Shown one piece after another: positions 1 to 8,289 of a stretch of 21,246 nt of DNA. The stretch lies in assembly GCA_003427395.1 (NCBI GenBank), contig BFEA01000030.1:5164235-5185480 (forward strand). The letters are read 5' to 3'. Within the stretch, counting starts at the first letter, position 1. Each line of letters opens with the position of its first letter. Position numbers and translations under genes: made by a program. This stretch comes from Chara braunii. Lineage: Eukaryota; Streptophyta; Charophyceae; Charales; Characeae. The notes under the pieces are model-generated. The model was not told the DNA's origin. It did no database searches and saw only the letters and a list, made by a program, of their open reading frames with translations.

Positions 1-290
1 TTTTTTTTGGGGGGCGGGGGGTGGGCGGGTGGTGTGTATTCTCAATCGCTTGCATTTTTCTTTGTTATTTTGAATATTTCGAGGTCGACGTCCTTCCGAG
101 TTTAATAATTATTTCCCTATTAAATTAATAAGAGTATATATGTACGAGGACAACACATCGCGTGAACCTGTCCTCTTTTATCTAGATGATCTTGTCCGCT
201 GGTTTGCCTCTATTTTCTTTTTCTCCTTTTTTTTGGGGTCTCTCTCTGTTGCTTTTCCTTTCTTCTTCTTTTTTCTTCTGCTTCGTATAT
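1..290. other. Low-complexity flank
   Basis: A T-run and G-rich start give way to AT-rich and then CT-rich sequence. I see no gene or recognisable element. Confidence 0.6.
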
Positions 291-335
291 CTTGATGAAT
301 CGGTGAAACTTGGACGAAGTCTGTCACAGCCCCTC
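291..335 (+). repeat. Decayed hammerhead repeat copy
   Basis: CTTGATGAATCGGTGAAAC then GGACGAAGTCTGTCACAGCC aligns with the intact copy at 631, but the core has an extra T, stem II is mismatched, and the stem III ACA is missing. It is probably inactive. Confidence 0.65.
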
Positions 336-418
336 GTTCCTTCCTTCTTCTAACAAAGAGTGAGTGCGTTCCTTCCTTTGTGGATAGATATAATATATAC
401 ATACATATACTGTCACAT

Positions 419-462
419 ATGTCGTCAAACAGACTGTTTATATATGTGTTTACGTACCTGTA

Positions 463-520
<58 letters not shown>

Positions 521-575
521 ACATTCGTCGTCAAACAGACTGTTTATATATGTATATACATACAGGGATATGGGG

Positions 576-619
<44 letters not shown>
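419..619. repeat. Tandem unit with GA and GC microsatellites
   Basis: GTCGTCAAACAGACTGTTTA occurs at 421 and 528. The first copy is followed by (GA)n at 466-518, the second by (GC)n at about 575-590 and (GA)n to 619. The start of the unit is the reverse complement of the hammerhead family's 3' end (TCTGTTTGACGA), so this block and the 631 copy face each other. Confidence 0.75.
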
Positions 620-622
<3 letters not shown>

Positions 623-630
623 TGAGCCTC

Positions 631-667
631 CTGATGAGTCGGTGAAACTCCGACGAAACAGTTTGTC
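631..667 (+). ncRNA. Hammerhead ribozyme, type I with short stem III
   Basis: The catalytic core is complete. CTGATGA (631-637) is followed by stem II GTCGG/CCGAC (638-642 with 650-654) around loop TGAAACT, then GAAA (655-658). Stem III is 3 bp, ACA with TGT, closed by a GTT triloop, and GTC (665-667) is the predicted cleavage site. All residues required for catalysis (CUGANGA, GAAA, NUH) are present. Stem I is weak: GGGTT (619-623) can pair with AGCCC (670-674), but the core-proximal GAGCCTC faces only AA. Type I hammerheads with very short stem III are known from Penelope-like and retrozyme-like elements. Activity is not shown. Confidence 0.7.
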
Positions 668-740
668 AAAGCCCTTCGTTTGTTGTCCCCTTCTCCCTCT
701 CTGCCTACGGTTTACCGGGCAGTTCTGTTTGACGATAAAT
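668..740 (+). repeat. Conserved downstream module of the hammerhead repeat
   Basis: After the cleavage site comes a module shared by the family copies: AGCCCCTCGTTTGTTGTCC, a CT-rich stretch, CTACGGTTTACCGGGCAG, and TTCTGTTTGACGATA followed by TA repeats. Related sequence follows the core at 11571-11650, is inverted at 1994-2060, and is partial at 861-910. This shows the ribozyme belongs to a dispersed repeat. Confidence 0.75.
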
Positions 741-860
741 ATGTATATACACATATTATAATGTATATATAAATATCGAATACATCTATGTATACACATA
801 CATATATGTATTATTTTTATATATTTATATATAATATTATATATATATGAAATATATTCG

Positions 861-910
861 TCTTAACCCTCTCTGGCCACGGTTCTCCGGGCAGTTCTCT
901 TTGACGATAC
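861..910 (+). repeat. Hammerhead repeat, 3' module only
   Basis: CCTCTCTGGCCACGGTT, CCGGGCAGTTCT and TTTGACGATA match the 3' module of the copy at 631-740; the ribozyme part is absent. Confidence 0.6.
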
Positions 911-1990
911 ATAGTGTATATTCGTCGGTGGTTGATAAAATTTTCGGTTCCGTCTCGATGTCTCTACTTCTTCTTTTTTTTTTTCTTCTGTCGATCTCCT
1001 CCATCTCTCTGTGCCTCCTCCCATCGACCCCACCCATCTCTCCGCGTCTGCTCGGTGATTGGACGTGCCAATCAGATCAGTTCATCCCCACCAATCGCCC
1101 GGGGTGATCGAAATAAAAATCGAATGGAATCGGTTAATCCCAATCAACCGGATGAATCAATCAATCAGCTCCGTCAATCAATCAATCAATCAAATAGAGT
1201 CAAGTCAATGAATGAATGAATCAATCAATCAATCAATCAATCAAATTAATCAATTCATTTAATCCATCCATCCATCAATCAATCAATATATCAGTTGCTC
1301 ATGGAACGAATCAATCAATCATTCATATAAGCATTCGGTGAGAGACTTGTATTCATGGTTTCCTCTTTTCGTCAGTCTATGATTCAATCATTCGGTCAGC
1401 ATTGTATGCAATCATTCTCCCTCTCTCTCCCCTCCCTCCCTTTCTCTCTCTCTACCGCTCCCCCTCTCCCTCCCTGTCGTTTTTATATGATCTCTGCTAT
1501 GATCTGCTTCGACTGGTAGACTAGTGAAAGCACATGCATATGATCTCTGCTATGATCTCGCTCCCTCTCTCCCTCCCATCGTCGTCGTCGTAAACGCTTT
1601 CGAAAGTAACGGGGATATAGATGGGTAGATTAATTAACGGGAGGCTAATTGATGGGTAGATTAATTAACGACGACGATGCTGAGGGTCTGTTGATTGGTC
1701 ACATAACGACGACGATGCTGAGGGGAGGAAGGGGGGAGGAACCCATCTACCCATCCATTAGCCTCCCTTTAATTAATGGGGATTTTTTTTTTTTTCTAAC
1801 ATTACAACTTTTCTTCCGTACGCAGTGTTGCTTATTTGTGTTTATGATATATAATATAATATAAAATTATATTATAGTATGTTATAAATACAATACAACG
1901 TGAATCTTATATTATATATAATATAGTTTATTAGATATTGTATTTATTATAATTCAATATGTAGTATTTGTACGATATATATGTATATAT
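911..1990. repeat. Low-complexity region: AATC tandem, CT tracts, local duplications
   Basis: Degenerate (AATC)n runs from about 1140 to 1325. CT-rich blocks lie at 960-1035 and 1410-1475. TATGATCTCTGCTATGATCT is repeated at about 1486 and 1540. GATGGGTAGATTAATTAACG (1620, 1653) and ACGACGACGATGCTGAGG are duplicated, with inverted partners near 1740-1775. From 1845 to 1990 it is AT-rich. No coding potential is evident. Confidence 0.7.
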
Positions 1991-1993
1991 GTA

Positions 1994-2118
1994 TGTCGTT
2001 AGACAGAACTGCACGGTAAACCGTAGCCAGAGAGGGAGGGAGGGAGAAGAGGACAACAAACGAGGGGAGGCTGTGACAGACTGTTTCTTCGTCGAAGTTC
2101 CAACGACTGACTCAAAAT
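1994..2118 (-). repeat. Diverged hammerhead repeat copy, minus strand
   Basis: The minus strand reads CTGATTTTGAGTCAGTCG, then TTCGACGAAGAAACAG, TCTGTCACAGCC and the shared 3' module down to TTCTGTCTAACGACATA. The core has insertions, and its 5' end abuts a foldback element at 2121. Confidence 0.65.
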
Positions 2119-2120
2119 CA

Positions 2121-2446
2121 GGAGCAAGGTCCCACTCGTGAAGAGGACTGGATTAATTAAGCGCCTGAATCTGGATGGGTTTTAAGCAGAGATGCACAGA
2201 AGCAGTTCAATGGCGATATAGTTTGATTAATTAAGCACCTGAATCTGGATGGGTTTTAAGCAGAGATGCACAGAAGCAGTTCAATGGCGATATAGTTTGA
2301 TTAATTAAGCGCCTGAATCTGGATGGGTTTTAAGCAGAGATGCACAGAAGCATTTCAATCGCGATATTCTGCATCTTTTTCACAAACACGTTCAGGTTCA
2401 CGCTTTCAATCCAATCCTCTCTTTTGCTAGTGGGACCTTGCCCCAG
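2121..2446. mobile_element. Foldback element (CAGGG/GGTCCCAC family) with 74-bp arm triplication
   Basis: Terminal inverted repeats GGAGCAAGGTCCCAC (2121-2135) and GTGGGACCTTGCCCC (2430-2444) bound a hairpin. Its left arm (ATTAATTAAGCGCCTGAATC...) is present three times at 74-bp spacing (starts 2151, 2225, 2299), while the right arm (TCAGGTTCACGC...) is single. No coding sequence, so it is non-autonomous. Confidence 0.75.
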
Positions 2447-2799
2447 GAGGCCGAGTTGTTGGGTATCGGGATGGATGCAGCACCTTGCTGAGGGACCTGG
2501 AAGGTCGGGATTGGTTGAGTAGCGACGATGGTTTTGTCGTGATGTGTTCATTTTGTGCGGTTATTAAAAAAAAAAAAAGCGTAAAGCTTGTTAAGAAATT
2601 CGGATGACTTTTTTTTTTTTTTTTTTTGCGGATCACTCGGAATGACTATTATTTCAACGTTGGACGTTAAAAAATGTGAATGGATAATTTTTTGGATAAT
2701 TTTTGGATAATTTTTGCGGACGACTCGGATGACTTATTTTCTTTCATTCACGTCAAAAAATGGGAATGAATAATTTTTGGCAACGTGACACGGTTTCGT

Positions 2800-2854
<55 letters not shown>

Positions 2855-3770
2855 TACATGAGCAGCGGTTGAATTCGGGCCTCTTCTGCACTACTCAACA
2901 TTGTACATGCATTTGGACTGTTTCCGGACCAGGTGCTTGCGGACGAGTGCAGCATTTTGAATGTATTAGGAAGATTACCTGCTCCAGATACATAACAGTG
3001 TTGGTTGGTGGAGCGAGGGCCTTAACGAAATGATTCTGAAAAAAAAAAAAAAAAAAAAGGGAAAGGAGGAAAAAAAAAAAAAAACAATGGTTGAATTATT
3101 CTATCCGTTCGTTTATTGCTAATCTCATCTTGTCATGGTCGTTTTCTCCGTTGAGTTTTTTTTTTTTTTTTTTAGTTATTCATTTTTTTAAATATTTTCC
3201 ATTGTTTTTTAGAAGTATTAAGAAGATGCTCCATTCTCGTCGCGACAGCTGTTTGGCAGTACAGGCTAGGTTCTTTGCACTTAACCGCATTCTCGTGCTC
3301 TCGCCGGAATGCGGTTCTCTAGGGAGTTTTCTGCAACGATAACCGTTTTTTTTTTTTTTTTTTTTGGGACACAAACATATCGACATCTGCAATGATAACC
3401 GTAACTAGGTAAGTAATTAAGTTTAAATAAACGAAATGAATGAAAACCTGAATGTAAGCAAATGAGTAAATAAATATATTGTCACATTGTGAATCAGAGC
3501 ATCTATATAAGCATCTAGGCCACCATGAGCGACTAGTGTGGCGGCGAGGGGCAATGTTGTTTGCTTCATGAACGACCGGTCGCCCAACTGCGTTGGTCAT
3601 ATTCCTATTGGGTTGGCCCTCTGGTCGGCGCCCGGGTGGGCGCTGAACTCATTCGGTGGTGAGATGCGGTCGTTGCGCTGTCTCTTTTTCTTTTTTTTTT
3701 TTCTTCCCTTCCAAATGAGACTTTTCTTATCGATTGCAAGCGTTGAGCCATTTAGAATAAATATTTAGAA
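2447..3770. other. AT-rich stretch with homopolymer runs, (TAA)n and short duplications
   Basis: It contains poly-A/T runs (2565, 2608, 3039, 3070, 3157, 3345, 3690), near-repeats of TGGATAATTTTT (about 2680-2715), and a (TAA)n microsatellite at 2802-2850. The part 3500-3690 is more GC-rich, but I recognise no product in it. Confidence 0.6.
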
Positions 3771-4060
3771 TAAATAGCTCAGTTGGTATACACCGGGGCC
3801 AAGTCCCACTTATCTGAATCCTCGATTTGTAACCGTAGATTACGAAGATCAACGGTCACAAATGAAGAGTCTGGCAATGTGGGACCTGGTCCCTCCGGTC
3901 TGTTGAAATACAGACCCAAGTTCTTTTTTTTTTCCCCTGAAAAATACAGACCCAAGTTCTTTTTTTTTTTTTTTTGAAAAATACTGACCCGAGTTCGAAC
4001 TCCACTGCAAGCAGATGCGTGAATAATAAAGACCAGTTTGTTAAAAAAAAAAAAAAAGAA
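3771..4060 (+). mobile_element. tRNA-derived SINE, head split by a foldback insertion
   Basis: A pol III A box TAGCTCAGTTGGTA (3775-3788) and B box GAGTTCGAACTCC (3991-4003) frame a tRNA-like head, followed by ACTGCAAGCAGATGCG and a poly-A tail (4043-4057). Between the boxes sit a foldback element (3795-3894) and three copies of AAATACAGACCCAAGTTC (or near variants), the first two followed by T-runs. The copy at 7570 shows the arrangement without the insertion. Confidence 0.65.
3795..3894. mobile_element. Short foldback element inside the SINE head
   Basis: Ends GGGGCCAAGTCCCAC and GTGGGACCTGGTCCC are inverted repeats of the dispersed GGTCCCAC family. It lies directly after GGTATACACC of the SINE. 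Confidence 0.6.
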
Positions 4061-4113
4061 GAAGAAGATGAGTGAAATGTATTATAATTGGTACCAACTG
4101 AGCTAGTACACCC

Positions 4114-4283
4114 CCGGGGGGTCCCAGTAGCAAAGAGAAATGGATTGAGCGCGTGAATCTAGGCGAGTGCGTGGAAAGATGCAGAAAATCGAGATTCAAC
4201 TGCTTTTCTGCATCTCTTCTCAAAACACGTCCAGATGCAGAAGCTTAATCCAATCCTCTCCGCTAGTGGGACCTCGCCCCCGG
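4114..4283. mobile_element. Foldback element
   Basis: The inverted ends are GGGGGGTCCCAGTAGCAAAG and GCTAGTGGGACCTCGCCCCC. The arms carry GTGAATCTAGGCG and its partner CGTCCAGATGCAG, with TGCAGAAAA and TTTTCTGCA near the loop. The sequence just left (CTGAGCTAGTACACC) resembles the A-box side of the SINE head. Confidence 0.75.
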
Positions 4284-4312
4284 AGCCATGGCCCACTTTT
4301 TGAGGTTTAGTT

Positions 4313-4485
4313 CTGGGGCGTGGTCCCACTAGCAAAGAGGATCGGATCGAATGCCTGCGTCTGGACGAGTTTATGGAGATGTGCAGGAAATCGAGATTGA
4401 ACTGCTTTTCTGCATCTGTGCTTAAAACATATCCAGATTCAGGAGCTCGATCCTATCCTTTTTGCTAGTGGGACCTCGGCCCTGG
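4313..4485. mobile_element. Foldback element
   Basis: CTGGGGCGTGGTCCCACTAG (4313) pairs with CTAGTGGGACCTCGGCCCTG at the right end (about 4465-4484). The arms include TGCCTGCGTCTGGACG and its partner. Flanks GTTTAGTT and GTTTCGAG share only GTTT, so a target duplication is uncertain. Confidence 0.8.
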
Positions 4486-4512
4486 TTTCGAGTATGTATG
4501 CATGGCTCCCTG

Positions 4513-4688
4513 CCATCCGATTTTTTTTTTTTTTTTTTTTGTTGGGAAAGATCTTAAAATTCCACGGCCACGGTGTGACCACGTTGAAAATACACGAGCC
4601 ATCCGATTTATTTTTATTTTTATTTTTTGTTGGGAAAGATCTTAAAATTCCACGGCCACGGTGTGACCACGTTGAAAATACACGAAAC
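4513..4688. repeat. 88-bp tandem duplication with T-run
   Basis: GTTGGGAAAGATCTTAAAAT and what follows, up to AAATACACGA, appears at 4541 and again at 4629. GCCATCCGATTT and a T-rich run precede each copy. Confidence 0.85.
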
Positions 4689-4693
4689 ATAAA

Positions 4694-4790
4694 ACTATCC
4701 CGCTACCGGTAGTGGGACATGGCCCCCGCGCTGTTCGAACTCCACTGGAAGCGTGGACGAGTGAAAGACAATTCTTTTTTTTTTTTTTTT
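4694..4790. mobile_element. Foldback right-end fragment joined to a SINE B-box end
   Basis: GTAGTGGGACATGGCCCCC resembles the right terminus of the foldback family. It is followed at once by GTTCGAACTCCACTGGAAGC, which matches the B-box side of the SINE at 3991, and a T-run. Confidence 0.5.
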
Positions 4791-4894
4791 TTTTTAATTT
4801 GGACCATTTCTCGGTTTATGCGTGTCTTCAAATGTATAGATATAATTTTTCAGGGTATGCATCGTTAAGTGCTCTAGTACATTATCAGTGGAAG

Positions 4895-5063
4895 TTTAAG
4901 ATGAAGAGTCGGAGGGTCCCCAGCTCGTCTGGGACCGTAAGCTAAACCGGCTGTTGCTGCCGGGATAACCCCGGGTGGATATGTGAGGACCCCGGCCTCC
5001 TGTTTTGATTTGTTGTTAATGAAAGCAGTTATTTCAACAAAAAAACAAAAAAAAAGAAAAAAA
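4895..5063 (+). repeat. Possible retroelement 3' end with A-rich tail
   Basis: GGGTCCCCAGCTCGTCTGGG, CCGGGATAACCCCGGGTGG, then GATTTGTTGTTAATGAAAGC and an A-rich run (5039-5063). The shape (GC-rich 3' part, TTAATGAAA, A-rich tail) suggests a LINE-like 3' end, but no coding part is present. Confidence 0.3.
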
Positions 5064-5145
5064 TTATGCGTGTCATCCTTGCGCAGGGGCCATGCTAATC
5101 TTCTCTCTCTGAATCGTTCCAATTTGAACGGATGTCCCGAAGGAC
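5064..5145 (-). pseudogene. U6 snRNA pseudogene
   Basis: The minus strand reads GTCCTTCGGGACATCCG, AATTGGAACGATTCAGAG, GAAGATTAGCATGGCCCC and TGCGCAAGGATGACACGC, matching U6 through most of its length. The ACAGAGA region is altered (TCAGAGAGAGA, with four extra bases) and the RNA's 3' part after ACACGC is lost. It runs into a T-rich stretch on that strand. The changes at the ACAGAGA box make function unlikely. Confidence 0.88.
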
Positions 5146-5185
5146 AAGACTACGATTCTGAATTACCTTGGGCAAGGCCGGACTG

Positions 5186-5217
<32 letters not shown>

Positions 5218-5225
5218 AAAGCTAC

Positions 5226-5520
5226 CTAGGGCTAGGGGGGCCAAGTCCCAGTTGAGTTTTTCTTCAACGCCTGAATCTGGACGTGTCTGGCAGCGTTGAG
5301 CTTTTCACGGCTGAATCTGGACGTGTTTGTGAAGATGCGCGGTTGAGTTTTTCTTCAACGCCTGAATCTGGACGTGTCTGGCAGCGTCGAGTTTTTCTTC
5401 AACGGGTGAATCTGGACGTGTTTGTGAAGACGCGCGGTTGAGGAAACTGCACGCGATTTCTGCACACTTCCACAAAGACGTCCAGATTCAGGCGCTGAGG
5501 GAACTCAACGCTCCGGGCAG
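5226..5520. mobile_element. Foldback family derivative with duplicated left arm
   Basis: GGGGGGCCAAGTCCCAGTTG starts the element. A unit of about 91-95 bases (GTTGAGTTTTTCTTCAACG, CTGAATCTGGACGTG, GAAGATGCGC) occurs at 5251 and 5342, each made of two similar halves. One right arm follows: CACAAAGACGTCCAGATTC, then AGGCGCTGAGGGAACTCAAC. Confidence 0.65.
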
Positions 5521-5633
5521 TTCGATGATGATATCTCAAGGCCGCATCAGATGCAGTAATTAAAAAATATATATATATATATCCGATGGATACGGTAGTG
5601 ACCTATCCACGCAGGGCACAGCCCTGCAAATAG

Positions 5634-5680
5634 CCTTAGGAGTAGTGGTGGGCAGTGAAAGGAAAAAAATATGCTTCTTC
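5634..5680 (+). repeat. Short copy of a SINE 3' module
   Basis: CCTTAGGAGTAGTGGTGGGC and AGTGAAAGG match the 3' module found at 6590 and 7313. Confidence 0.5.
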
Positions 5681-5847
5681 AGTATCTTTGCCCCTCTGCC
5701 GTCGATTTCAAGGGTGTAATGAAAGTCGGAAAATAAAATAGAAACGAATCTATTAGATGGATACGGTGGAAGAAGGTGCGTGGCCATGTATCTCTTCTGC
5801 CCACCTTCGGTTTGGAACCGGTCGGAGACGTCGGTGCCAGCCTGGAC

Positions 5848-6019
5848 CAGGGGCGAGGTCCCACTAGCAAAGAGGATTGGATTGAACACCTGAATCTAGA
5901 CTTGTTTGAGGAAAGGTGCAGAAAATCGAGATTGAACTCCTCTTCTGCATCTCTGCCTAAAACACGCCCAGATTCAGGATCTTAATCCAATCCCCATTGC
6001 TAGTGGGACCTTGCTCCAG
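5848..6019. mobile_element. Foldback element, well-preserved copy
   Basis: CAGGGGCGAGGTCCCACTAG at the left and CTAGTGGGACCTTGCTCC at the right. The arms contain AAAGAGGATTGGATTGAAC, CCTGAATCTAGACTTG and their complements, with TGCAGAAAATCGAG and TCTGCATCTCTGC near the centre. About 170 bp, no coding sequence. Confidence 0.85.
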
Positions 6020-6153
6020 GCGTCCCTGAGGCATAGCTCGTGGAATCAATGGCTTGCTAAGGGCCGGTAGTTGGACCATTCGGCATCTCCCAAGTTTTTT
6101 TTTTTTTTTTTTCCAAGATTTCGAATGCATCTTTCTTTCTTTCTTTCCTTTTT

Positions 6154-6410
6154 TGCCAGGGGCCCTTTTCGGAGGCTGCCCGCCGTGGATTCGATTTATC
6201 TACGGCGCTGGGCGTCCTAAAATTTTGTAGGCGACCAGTTTTCTTTTCAGCAAGGCTGGGGCGTGTACCGGCGGTGGTGGTTTTAAACCGCTAGTACACG
6301 GCCTCAGCCTTGCAGAAAGTTTTTGTCGCCACAAGCAAAACTGGGAGGCGCCGGGGGCCAGGCCCGATGTAGGAAAATGAAAAAAAGTTCCACCGCCTCC
6401 GAAGTGGTGG
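6154..6410. repeat. Long imperfect hairpin
   Basis: The inner stem GCAAGGCTGGGGCGTGTACC (from 6250) pairs with the stretch ending ACACGGCCTCAGCCTTGC (6313). GGCGAC (6230) and GTCGCC (6325) extend the fold, and CGGAGGC (6170) pairs with GCCTCCG (6395). It could be a foldback element or, if transcribed, a miRNA-like precursor. Confidence 0.6.
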
Positions 6411-6460
6411 GGGGTTCATGCTGACACCAGCGGGCCTATGTGAGGAGAACCAATTCAATT

Positions 6461-6675
6461 ACCTGCAAGCATAGGGCCTTGCGAGGCCCCGCCCCAACAG
6501 GGGTAGTCAGAGATGGGGTGGGGTCGCTGGTGGGGGTCCAGCTGATGCAATTCGAGCATTTTGCCAGTGGCCGCACCTCCCTTACTTGTCTTAGGAGTAG
6601 TGGTAGGAATGTAGTGAAAGACAAAAATCATTTGAGAGAAGAACATAGTGTAGTTTAAAAAAAAAAAAAATTAGA
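6461..6675 (+). mobile_element. Partial SINE with internal module in reversed orientation
   Basis: 6461-6575 is the reverse complement of 7136-7258 (shared landmarks GAGCATTTTGCCAGT, GATGGGGTGGGG, GCCCCAAC). The following 3' module (CTTAGGAGTAGTGGTAGG, TTTGAGAGAAGAA, TAGTGTAG, poly-A) is in the same orientation as at 7313. There is no tRNA head. Confidence 0.7.
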
Positions 6676-6865
6676 AAACCAATTATCTGTTGAATCTGGA
6701 CAGGATGGCCTTTCAGGCCTTTCAATTGCACAAACTGGAAAACATTTGTTTTTTTTATATATATATCTATATAACCAAGCTATACAGCTAACAGGACAAT
6801 AACAAGATTCTGCCTTTTTTTCAAAAAAAAAAAAGAAAAAAAAAAGAAAAGAGAGGAGAGGAAGG

Positions 6866-7430
6866 ATCCAGCGGCCTAGCTAGTTGGTTAGGCATGCAAG
6901 TGGTGTTCTGGAGGTTGTAGGTTTGAGCCCCACAACCGCCTGCAGCGCACTTAGTGCCAAGCAGCGGTGATGGTCCCCTTGATACCTCTGATCGGTATTA
7001 GCAGGGTCCTTGGCCGACAGGGGTGTGAGTGTGAGTGTGAGTGTGAGTGGGTTGTGTGTAGTGTGTGGGAGCATGTTGGCCTTATACATTGCTGTTATTC
7101 GGTTGGGGGTGGGGGACGATGAAAAGGAAGGCGCAGGCTACTGGCAAAATGCTCGGTCTTTGCGTTACCTGGACCCCAACCGGTCCCCTCCCCCACCCCC
7201 CACCCCATCCTTGACCACCATGGTTGGGGCAGGGGGCAACATGCATCCCCTCTGATGGCTGGAGAGAGACAACAAAGCTATGTTCACAGGGGTTCCCTGT
7301 ATAAGTAAAAGCCTTAGGAGTAGTGGTAGGTAGGTAGTGAAGGTGAACTGAAAGAATTTGAAAGATGATGAACAAAGATTTGAGAGAAGAATATAGCGTA
7401 GATGTATATAAAAAAAAAAAGAAGAAAAAA
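6866..7430 (+). mobile_element. tRNA-derived SINE with poly-A tail
   Basis: A box CCTAGCTAGTTGGTTAGG (6875-6892) and B box GGTTTGAGCCCC (6920-6931) have tRNA-like spacing. A body follows with a (TGTGAG)n stretch (7024-7050), a CCCCACC-rich middle, the module CTTAGGAGTAGTGGTAGG, and a poly-A tail (7408-7430). It starts just after an A-rich run. No protein is encoded. Confidence 0.75.
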
Positions 7431-7569
7431 AGAGGAAGGTTTGCCTTGACGTTCCTCAAAAGGAAGTGGAGTTTTTTTTTGTTTTTTTTTTTTTCCCACT
7501 TTTGGGCGAGAACTGCAGCTATTTGGGGAAAGACAAACAATCAAACTGCAGCTATAGCTGCTATACTAA

Positions 7570-7655
7570 CGGACGTATCTCAGTTGGTACACCCATGCAC
7601 TATTGAAATACAGACCGGAGTTAGAATCCAGATGGACAGAATAAAATAATTCTTA
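7570..7655 (+). mobile_element. Short SINE copy without the foldback insertion
   Basis: TATCTCAGTTGGTACACC, then CACTATTGAAATACAGACC and GAGTTAGAATCC. This gives the continuous order of the family seen split at 3771-4060. The B box is mutated. Confidence 0.6.
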
Positions 7656-7669
7656 ATTGACCGGTAAAG

Positions 7670-8289
7670 CTCAGGGGTGGACCCCACTGCTCGGCGGCTG
7701 GAAAAAGTGGTTGGCCAGAAAAAGCGGTGGAAAGACGGCGGAAAGACTTTGGCGGGTTTCCATGGGACCCCACCGCCAAAGTATTTCCAAAGCTCTGGAA
7801 ACAGCAAAACATACCCGAAAGGGAAAAGTTGGAGGGTCCCCCCCCCAAAAGGAAAGTTGGGATGGGATTGTGGTGCACCAAATTCGTCCGTCGCTGGACC
7901 AGGACACACAACGGCCCACATCGGAACTGTGCGACAGGGCAGTGCATGTCCGAGGGGGCTTGCCCACCCATGAAACGGTCCGCCGTGACGTGAGCTGGAC
8001 CATGCTCGCTCGGCATCTTCTTTCCACAGGAGAACATGGCCCCCCCCCCCTAGTCGGTTGGAAGGCCTTTCTGGAAAGGTCATGGAAGGCCGCGCTGTTC
8101 GGTTTTCAGGCCACCAACCGTGTAGAAATGCTTCTGACACCTTTCCGGCAACGTCCTTCCACGGTCTGTGGGGTCTGAAAACCCTTCCAATTCTGAGTTT
8201 CCATCCTCTTTTCCAGATCAGTGGAGTCCCAAACACACCGGCCTGGAAAGAAATTTCCAGGAAGCGGAGTAGTGGGGTCCGACCCTCAG
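7670..8289. mobile_element. Inverted-repeat element, 620 bp, GGAAAG-rich
   Basis: The left end CTCAGGGGTGGACCCCACTG (7670) is the inverted partner of the right end AGTGGGGTCCGACCCTCAG (ends 8289). Many TGGAAAG/CTTTCCA motifs fill both halves, as subterminal repeats do in non-autonomous DNA transposons. Long open frames on both strands here reflect GC-rich, stop-poor sequence and show no family motif. Confidence 0.55.

Noticed and set aside
360-799. Open frames with Arg-Glu or Leu-Ser alternation
   Set aside because: They are translations of the (GA)n/(TC)n microsatellite.
2802-2850. (TAA)n run giving an isoleucine-rich frame
   Set aside because: Simple microsatellite with no coding value.
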